Origin: Spirogloea muscicola
Lineage: Eukaryota > Streptophyta > Zygnematophyceae > Spirogloeales > Spirogloeaceae
DNA length: 12,717 bases
NCBI GenBank assembly: GCA_009602725.1
Contig: WELB01000054.1
Coordinates: 592,632-605,348, forward strand
Direction: 5' to 3'
Under the pieces are notes generated by a model. The model ran no database searches. It was not told the origin of the DNA and worked only from the letters and a program-made list of their open reading frames with translations. Positions 6,601 to 12,717 of this stretch are shown piece after piece. The first letter of the stretch is position 1. Each line of letters begins with the position of its first letter. The translations under genes and the position numbers were made by a program.

Positions 6601-8712
6601 ATGGCGGCCCTGGCAGCCACTGCCGGCCTTCAGCTTCGCGCCGCCTCTGGCGCACCCCTGAGCAGGTGTGCTGTCCCACTCTTGCACTGCTTATGCATGC
6701 CTGTTATCGTGATAAGAAGTCGCTTCGCGGATCTGTAGTGCTGAACGCTGGCCTAGAGCCAGTTGTGCCCCTAGTTGATCAGGATGCGGCGAGCCTACAC
6801 AAGTGCATAAAGTCGCAGCTGACCTTGTACCGGTCAAAGATATGCTTTGTGGCTCTAAGTCAAAGAATCACAATTGGGATATGAAGCAGATGCTTTAAAA
6901 GCAAGCTGATAGCAGGACTTTTCTAGAGTCTTTGCCAGCGTTGGACGATGCACTGACATGTTGAGCGCCTTGTGCAGGTCGTCTGTCTTTGGCCAGCAAG
7001 TAAAGCAGCTCAGCGGCAAGCCTCTCTTGAAATCTACTGTTCTTCGGCAGCACCATGCTGCTGTTCGCAGCCAGCAGACTCAATTCGATCCGTTGACAAC
7101 TGTGAGTATGTTCTTGACTGTACAATTGCCTTCACTGAGTACCTACAGCTGCTGCTTAAGTGCCCGGTTGGTGCTGTTGATGACATCCAAGTTCCGATCA
7201 CAGACACGACTAGATTCCATACTAGCTAGTTAACATCGTGGTGGAGCAATGCATACGTACTTTGGATCGCATTGCCGACGACCTTGACATACACTTATAG
7301 CACGTTGTCTAGATCCAAGAACAACAACAGCTCTGTTATCTGATATCATGTTGTCAGGATGCGAAGGCAGAGTGTTGTTGGAAGAGAAACTTTACTATCA
7401 TCAACACTTGTGCAGATCATGAAGGTCAATACTAGCACGTTGTCCTCTGCTGGAAGCTATGATCTTTACACGGTCTGTTAATTACCTGTGCAGATCAAGA
7501 AGGCCATCGATAGCACGAAGGTCAACCTTGATGAGGCTAGCATCAAGCAGAACATGCAGAAGGAAGGCGATAGATATACTAGCGTGGATCACAAGGATCA
7601 GTCACAGGCGATTGACACCACCATCGACATGTTCCAGAAGAGCATCCCACGGTCTGAGTTGGCTCGCCGTCCAGAGACTGGTGGTCGAGATTTTTACAGT
7701 GTCATGGCTTTTGATGGTCCCGGTCCCGAGACTATCAATGGCAGGCTGGTAAGAGACCATGTTTAACGATCTTGTATTCCAAGTCATAATCAGTCACAAG
7801 GGGAATACGGTGTTGTACTCTCCCTCATGGCCCTTGCTTACAACTGCCTGCTTAACAAATGACCTAAGCTTCTTGGTGTCCTCACTCCTGCACTCCGTTA
7901 CGAAGATGCACAAGTACTGGAGGTACCAGTCATGAATGATGCTCCTAGCCAGGACGTTCCTATCTGGCTTTAGCGACTGGAATACCCCGCTTAGTGTGAT
8001 GTCCTCTTTTGCTAGGTCGTAAAGACTGCAAGGCGCTGTCTTCTGCCCTAGGACTTCCCTTAAAATGTCCCTTTAAAATGTTACCTCAACAACCTGCATG
8101 CATGTGTAGTATGACAGAATGCATGGTTCGGGTGAGAACTCTCAACCCTGTCATCTGGATCTACTCTTGACTTGGTTATATTACAACTGAGGCATTTCTT
8201 TGGTCATATATGCACCTCTTGTAGACTTATTAGCCTTTTGTAATGATCACATTCAGGCAATGCTTGGTGTATTCTGGGGATTATTTGTGGAGGCTACCAA
8301 GCACCAAACCATCTTTCAGCAACTTGCAAGCCCAACCAGCCCTGGAACCCTGTGGCTGCTTGGTGTGGGCAATTTGATTTTTGTGGCGTCATTGATTCCC
8401 ATCTTTCGGGGCGAAAGCACTGACAGTCGGAGGTAAATTATGTTGCCCTGTACTACACTACTACTGCATGATGTACCAGTATCATCTGTGATTGACTATT
8501 TATCCTTGCGCTGAAGCCCACCTTGAACACAGTAAGCCTATCAGATCTCAGTCATTTCTCTCTTGACTAAATCCATGGTGGTATGACTTGATTTGCCCAG
8601 GAATGGGCCCTTCACAGCCCAAGCTGAGAGGTGGAACGGTCGCACTGCTATGTTGGGCTTCGCTGGGCTACTGTTCTTTGAGTTCGTAGCTGGCCATCCT
8701 CTCTTGAATTAG
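6601..8712 (+). CDS. ELIP: Early light-induced protein (three-helix chlorophyll a/b-binding family), five exons
   Basis: ELIPs are thylakoid membrane proteins that accumulate under high light and bind pigments for photoprotection. Exons: 6601-6665, 6978-7101, 7494-7748, 8257-8432, 8601-8712; 243 codons plus stop. All introns are GT-AG and phases match. Residues 1 to about 55 are rich in Ala, Ser, Gln and basic residues with almost no acidic ones, fitting a chloroplast transit peptide. Residues 64-130 form a polar, Lys/Asp/Gln-rich segment. Helix 1 starts at PETINGRLAMLGVFWGLF (Glu142, Asn145, Arg147), helix 2 is about 179-198 (TLWLLGVGNLIFVASLIPIF), and helix 3 is AERWNGRTAMLGFAGLLFFE (Glu216, Asn219, Arg221). 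Helices 1 and 3 carry the family ExxNGRxAM chlorophyll-binding motif. The protein is somewhat longer than typical ELIPs because of the polar segment. A related LHC-like stress protein is the only alternative. G-boxes upstream suggest light control. Confidence 0.92.
7408..7440 (+). repeat. Degenerate copy of an exon start with decoy splice acceptor in ELIP intron 2
   Basis: TTGTGCAGATCATGAAGGTC here resembles CTGTGCAGATCAAGAAGGCC at the true exon 3 acceptor, and both continue to TAGCACG. The decoy AG at 7414-7415 is exactly 78 bases (26 codons) before the true one at 7492-7493. Using it would stay in frame but reach TAA at 7479-7481. Confidence 0.6.
7794..8072 (-). pseudogene. Antisense 92-codon open frame without start codon, in ELIP intron 3
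   Basis: Read on the minus strand, the frame is open from just after TAA at 8073-8075 to TGA at 7794-7796, with no ATG. The translation has a balanced, protein-like composition, for example LYDLAKEDITLSGVFQSLKP, SIIHDWYLQYLCIFVTECRS and DTKKLRSFVKQAVVSKGHEG. It includes a hydrophobic-aromatic stretch and a Lys-rich helix-like stretch. I do not recognise the family. It could be a fragment of a transposable element or a processed gene, or a terminal exon of an antisense gene. A chance open frame of this length is possible, so the call is tentative. Confidence 0.35.
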
Positions 8713-9569
8713 AGAGTTGGTAGTAATGTCGACACGTTAGCTGCCTAGATTACTAAGACCTCTCACTGATGTATAATAGTATCCGAGCTTTTGGAACTTT
8801 TGAAAATCATCAGATCTGCCTCACCTGATTTCCTTTGTTTATTTGAAGTCAGCAACTCCAGACCAATCTAAATTTAAGAAGCTTCTGTGGCAAGTATGAA
8901 CAAGCAATTCTTATTCGCCATATCTCGAACATCTATCTGTCAGCCAAAGCATCATCAATTACTGGGGTTCAGACTAATTATTGCGTGAATTATCAACTAT
9001 AATATTTGTTTGGTAAGTTCACCTCAATATGTGTTCTTCAGATGAAGGACATACTTGGCAACAGAAGAGTGTTGTAATTTGAGTAGCAAAACAGATTTAT
9101 AATGTATATGTTATCATAAACGTTTGATTGCAATGTTTGCTATTTTCACTGGTTCACAGCAACAAACAAAATTCACACAACCGATCGACAGAATTTAAAT
9201 GTTCCAATCAAGTAATTTTGTGGAGTACAAATTCATACCTATGTCATGAATGTAGAGACAAACTTATTCTTAAATCGTCGTCCGCTGCACGACCAGTATA
9301 ACATGTCATGTGCATATAACTAACTCTTTCTGACACCTCGTAACAAGAAGAATGGATAATTGACTAATTTACGAAGACGATAATTGCCAAATGAATTTAT
9401 TTAGCTTTGATAAATTGCCAATTGATACTTGGAAACAAATCTCAGTGCACGGGATGAACAGTGATCCGCTTCCTAACTGCATTAGATGAATGGTCATTCC
9501 AACACCGCCGAAGTGACCCCTACACCACGAAGTATACCTCCACAGAATATTGTATACCACTTTTCACTA
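8713..9569. other. AT-rich intergenic DNA after ELIP, no gene seen
   Basis: This includes the presumed ELIP 3' UTR. Composition shifts clearly to AT-rich compared with the exons on either side, and all frames are short. No RNA gene, terminal repeat or conserved motif was identified before the MITE-like element that starts at 9570. Confidence 0.6.
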
Positions 9570-9650
9570 CAGTCAACCCTGTCTAAAGTTATCCTCCATA
9601 AGCTTATATCCTATATAACGTTCTTCTTGAAAACCTCCTTGATGAGAATT

Positions 9651-9675
9651 CTGGCAAACCGAGTCGGTTTGCCAG
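9651..9675. repeat. Perfect 12-bp inverted repeat with one-base spacer inside the MITE
   Basis: CTGGCAAACCGA is followed by G and then its exact reverse complement TCGGTTTGCCAG. Strong intrastrand hairpin potential near the left third of the element, of the kind often found in MITEs. Confidence 0.85.
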
Positions 9676-9708
9676 TACAAGGTTATAATCCTCTATACTT
9701 CCATACTT

Positions 9709-9723
9709 CCCTAAACCCTAAAC
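9709..9723 (+). repeat. Interstitial telomeric repeat inside the MITE
   Basis: CCCTAAACCCTAAAC, two units of the plant-type telomeric repeat, within the mobile element. The same repeat type occurs upstream of TDP1 at 36-54. Confidence 0.75.
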
Positions 9724-9772
9724 ATAATATTTCTCGAAATATAAGCTTATACCTATGGACGAATCGTGCGGA

Positions 9773-9831
9773 CGGACCGTGCGGCGGACCATGCAACGGC
9801 GTGCGATGGACGGACCGTGTGACGGACCGTG
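9773..9831 (+). repeat. GC-rich minisatellite, CGGACCRTG units
   Basis: CGGACCGTG at 9773, CGGACCATG at 9785, CGGACCGTG at 9811 and 9823: four copies spaced 12, 26 and 12 bases apart, so a roughly 12-base period with one degenerate unit. It forms a GC-rich island within an AT-rich element. Confidence 0.75.
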
Positions 9832-10115
9832 CGACCTGTACCGTTATATCCTGTTTATCGTTATACAAACCTCCCCAACCGACTGGATAACCTTAGACAG
9901 GGTTGACTGTATATCAAAAATTTGCATTCAAAATGAAGACATGAATGAAAGTGAGCCTATTTAACTGGTGGGTCATTAAGATTGACAAATCCATTTCATT
10001 TCTTACTCCTAAGTGAAGAGAAACTGCAACAAGATCACATCACAGAAATAACCTTGCTCTACATTCACCAATCCATGGCAGTTGCAGCAGATTGCAATGA
10101 AATGAGTTTTAAGGA

Positions 10116-12422
10116 TCACATATAACCAGTGAGTGCATTAGCGAAAGGGTGCTCTGGTTTATATGCTTGCAACTCGATTTCATCTCCTCTCCCCAGCTGG
10201 AGGGCCATGCACATGAGGCGCTGGGCAGCAGAGCCTGGCACCGCTGCAGTGACGACGTCCTCCACGGACGAGCCGGCTGCTGGAGATCGCTTGTCCTGCC
10301 GGAGCAGTGGCAGGATCACTGACATGGGCGCCCCCATAAGCAGCGCGGCCGGGTGGTACGCGCTTGCGGCGGCCTGGAAAAGCAGCGTGCTCTCCAGAGC
10401 GTCCAGCAGCTGAGCGTCGCCCCAGCTCTCCACCTCGCCCAGCGCGCGCATGTGCTCCCAGTCGTCGTAACGCGCCGCCGTTGACCAAGCTGCCTCCAGC
10501 AACTCCTTGCTACCGCGCAGAAAGGCATCGCCGGCGAGGCAGAAGACGGTGAACGCAAGTGGGACGAGCTCACGCGGAGCGCCTAGGCAGGCCCGCACCA
10601 GCTGGCTGCTGCTGAGGGGCGCCGCGGTTGCATGCCCAGCCGCGGCCAACGACTCCTGCAATAGTTTAGCAATCCACAGACTCAGAACAACCATCTGCAC
10701 ATGAGCTCCTCATTCCTCGTGCAGTGAAGTGACAAATAGTTGGATGATTTGTTGCAGCTGACCTGAACCTCCAAAAGGCCAAGCTCAGCATCAAATTGCT
10801 CAAGTAAGCCCTTGGCATCCTGTATACCACCTGCCGCAACCGAGAGTGCGAGCAGACACCTCGCAAACCACATCAGCCTTGCGTCCCATTTGCAGGGTGC
10901 TTTTTGGGGGACAATGAATATCCAGCAACTTTTATTCCCTAATTAAGCAGAGTCGCGTGCGCCAATTAAGCTCCACAGACCTGCCATGGCTGCCAACTTG
11001 GCCATGCACAATTGTCGGCGGCGCAGCGCAAGCTGCTCCAGGACCGCCTCTCCTTCAGCGCCGCTGCCACTGTCGCTGCCCGTCTCCTTCAGGTAGTTTG
11101 CAAAGTCAGCGCCCGTGGTGGCGACGCCTTTGAGGCAGGCCGCGGCATCGCCGTACTGCCGCAGGTAGAGCTGATGCAGAAAGCGCAGCGTCGGGTGGTC
11201 CTCCAGGAAATGCGCTAGTTCGATTGCGAACTCGAACCCGAGCTCCAGGAGGCTGCCGTAGCGCCGGGCTTCCCAGAAACGTAAGAACACGTACTGGCAG
11301 AAGGTGTCCTTGCCGCCGCTGCCGCCGCTGCTGGCGCCAGCACCGTCTTTCTGACAGCAAATTGGGGAGGACAAGCCCATTAACCACTGACCATTTTGTC
11401 AAGTCTCATTCACTTTTACAATCTGACCTCAACAAACACCCACAAGATTGCAGTAGTGCCAAGGCTTTCAGCAGTGCTGCGGCCTGCAAGCGGCAGCTCA
11501 CCATGAAGACTCGAAGGCTCTCGGAGTCCTGCAGCTCGTCGCACATTGCAAACAGCGTTGCGTAGCCACAGTGCCGTCGCGCTAATTGCACCACACAGGC
11601 GTACTCCCGGCGCAGGGCTGCCCGCCACTGAGTGTCATCTGCAGCGGCCTTATCGCCGAGTGCTACCTGACAAGAGCTTACATTCTGTCAAGAGAAGACG
11701 AAAACTCTTCCAGAAGAGAGCGATGGCTGTGATTGGCCAGCAAACGAGAAACCTCGAAGGGGCCAGAATAGCGCTAAAGCACAATACGACTCAAGTGGCT
11801 ACTGTGTACTCAATATCCCCTGTTGAGTAGCCGCAGGTCAGAGAAACTAGGATAATCAGGACTACTTGGGATAGACTAAGATAAAGTATCAAACCTAGGT
11901 CTTGATTTGAGCATCATGATGACACAGGTGCTCACCAGAGCTGCGGCTCTGGTTACTTCGCGTAGGTCGGCAAGCAGAATCTCCCGCCGTCGACAGTACT
12001 CGGCGTGGAGCTCGCTGCCAGCCGCCGCGCCACCAGGGCCCTCGGCAGCCTTCAGGGCCTCATCATACGCGCTGAGCAGAAGCTCGATGACGACCGCCAG
12101 GCGAGGCGGCAGCGGCGCCAGCAGCGTGGGCTCTGAGGCTGCCAAGCTGCGTCCGAGGTTGGCCAGCGGCGACGCGAGCGCCCACAAGCCCTCGCGCACA
12201 CTGGCCACGGACGTCCACCGGCCTGGCCCTGCAGCTTGCATCTGCGAGGGGTACAGTGCCGTGTGGTTCACACGGTACCGCTGTGCAGCCTGCAGCGCTG
12301 CCGCCACTGCGGCCGCCAGCTCCAGCAGGCGCGCCAGCTGAAAGCATCAAAGGAAGCTCCAGAACGTGAAAGCTGAACCTCAGATCATGAGCACAGACCT
12401 CACCTAAAGATTCATGCTGGTA
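10116..12422 (-). CDS. NUP133: Nucleoporin Nup133, C-terminal alpha-helical part (5' part beyond the window)
   Basis: Nup133 is a scaffold subunit of the Y-shaped Nup107-160 complex of the nuclear pore. Minus-strand exons in order: 12399-12422 (tentative 24-nt microexon), 11936-12337, 11502-11666, 10981-11350, 10763-10899, 10116-10655, about 545 codons. Phases agree at all junctions. Recognisable family segments include SVREGLWALASPLANLG, YACVVQLARRHCGYATLF followed by AMCDEL, FCQYVFLRFWEARRYGSLLE, FLEDHPTLRFLHQLYL, DARLMWFARCLLALS and SWGDAQLLDALESTLLFQAA. All are all-helical and Leu/Ala-rich, matching the Nup133/Nup155-type C-terminal domain and especially the plant protein. The N-terminal beta-propeller lies beyond the right edge. 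The junction 10981/10899 has a weak acceptor (CCAAAAAG), and a Gly/Ser-rich insert follows the start of the 11350 exon. The gene is convergent with ELIP, with stops about 1.4 kb apart. Confidence 0.85.
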
Positions 12423-12528
12423 CTGAGTGGACAGAGACATTATAGCTCATTCATTTGTGGACTTCAAGTTTCAGTAACAGTGTGAGATCAAGGTGATGAC
12501 TACTGAGAGATTTAGCATACAGGCACAC

Positions 12529-12667
12529 AGAGAGAGCGAGACAGGGGGGGGGGAGAGAGGGAGGGAGGGGAAGAGAAAGGGCGAGACAGAGAGGGAGAGC
12601 GATAGAAGGGGGGGAGAGAGAGAGAGAGGGAGGGGGAGAGAGGGAGAAAGAGGGTAAGACAGAGAGG

Positions 12668-12698
<31 letters not shown>

Positions 12699-12717
12699 GA
12701 GTGGGGTGGGGGGGGGG
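12529..12717. repeat. Polypurine GA/G-rich low-complexity tract
   Basis: Almost pure purine on the plus strand, with (GA)n runs around 12673-12699 and G runs of eight or more. On the Nup133 strand it is a long polypyrimidine tract inside an upstream intron or flank. Such mirror-like purine runs can form triplex or G-quadruplex structures and often break assemblies, which may explain why the window ends here. Confidence 0.85.

Larger units (their letters stand above)
9570..9909. mobile_element. MITE-like element with 25-bp terminal inverted repeats and TA flanks
   Basis: The left end 9570-9594 begins CAGTCAACCCTGTCTAA. The right end 9885-9909 is its inverted copy with 24 of 25 matches. Each end is bordered by TA (9568-9569 and 9910-9911), the target duplication expected of the Tc1/mariner/pogo superfamily, and a CAGT terminus is also usual there. 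At 340 bases with no coding capacity, it must be non-autonomous. Subterminal direct copies of TTATATCCT followed by a TATAACG-like segment and AAACCTCC occur near both ends. It also contains a perfect hairpin, a telomeric repeat and a 12-bp minisatellite. Assignment to pogo-like rather than another TA-inserting family is inferred from the termini only. Confidence 0.8.

Noticed and set aside
9486-9890. 134-residue open frame in the AT-rich intergenic region
   Set aside because: It runs across the MITE terminal repeat, hairpin, telomeric units and minisatellite. No transposase-like DDE features are seen.
12063-12440. Minus-strand Ala/Gly/Arg-rich 125-residue open frame
   Set aside because: It is a shifted-frame shadow of the Nup133 exon 11936-12337, which carries the conserved SVREGLWALASPLANLG segment in the other frame.

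Overview
The window is nuclear DNA of a photosynthetic eukaryote, most likely a green alga or another member of Viridiplantae. Three lines of evidence support this. Every gene is split by short GT-AG introns whose acceptors usually end in TGCAG. One gene encodes a chloroplast chlorophyll-binding protein of the ELIP family with a transit-like N-terminus. The other two genes resemble the plant versions of TDP1 and Nup133, and plant-type CCCTAAA telomeric repeats occur twice. The species cannot be named from the sequence.

Layout. (1) 1-4312, plus strand: a ten-exon tyrosyl-DNA phosphodiesterase 1 (TDP1) gene with a telo-box and a (GGC)9 tract just upstream of its ATG. Both HxK...N catalytic motifs are intact. 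(2) 4313-6600: a 2.3 kb intergenic stretch with no recognisable gene. It holds a hairpin, a 27-bp direct repeat, a TATA-like box, a three-copy hairpin repeat family and, nearest the next gene, two CACGTG G-boxes. (3) 6601-8712, plus strand: a five-exon early light-induced protein (ELIP) gene of 243 codons with three membrane helices. Its introns contain a decoy copy of an exon start and an antisense 92-codon open frame. (4) 8713-10115: AT-rich intergenic DNA containing a 340-bp MITE-like element with 25-bp terminal inverted repeats and TA flanks. (5) 10116-12422 and beyond, minus strand: the 3' part of a plant-type Nup133 nucleoporin gene, convergent with ELIP. Its beta-propeller half lies outside the window. 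(6) About 12529-12717: a polypurine GA/G-rich tract at the window end.

The three genes have unrelated jobs: DNA-adduct repair in the nucleus, photoprotection in thylakoids, and nuclear-pore scaffolding. There is no operon or cluster logic. Gene models were built by eye, joining exons by reading phase and family similarity. Internal TDP1, ELIP and Nup133 junctions keep phase throughout. The least certain boundaries are the 5' end of TDP1 exon 2 and the 24-nt Nup133 microexon. I saw no clear sign of a new multi-gene system. The most unusual structures are the MITE-like element with its telomeric and 12-bp repeats, the perfect 26-bp palindrome, the hairpin repeat family, and the two odd structures in the ELIP introns.
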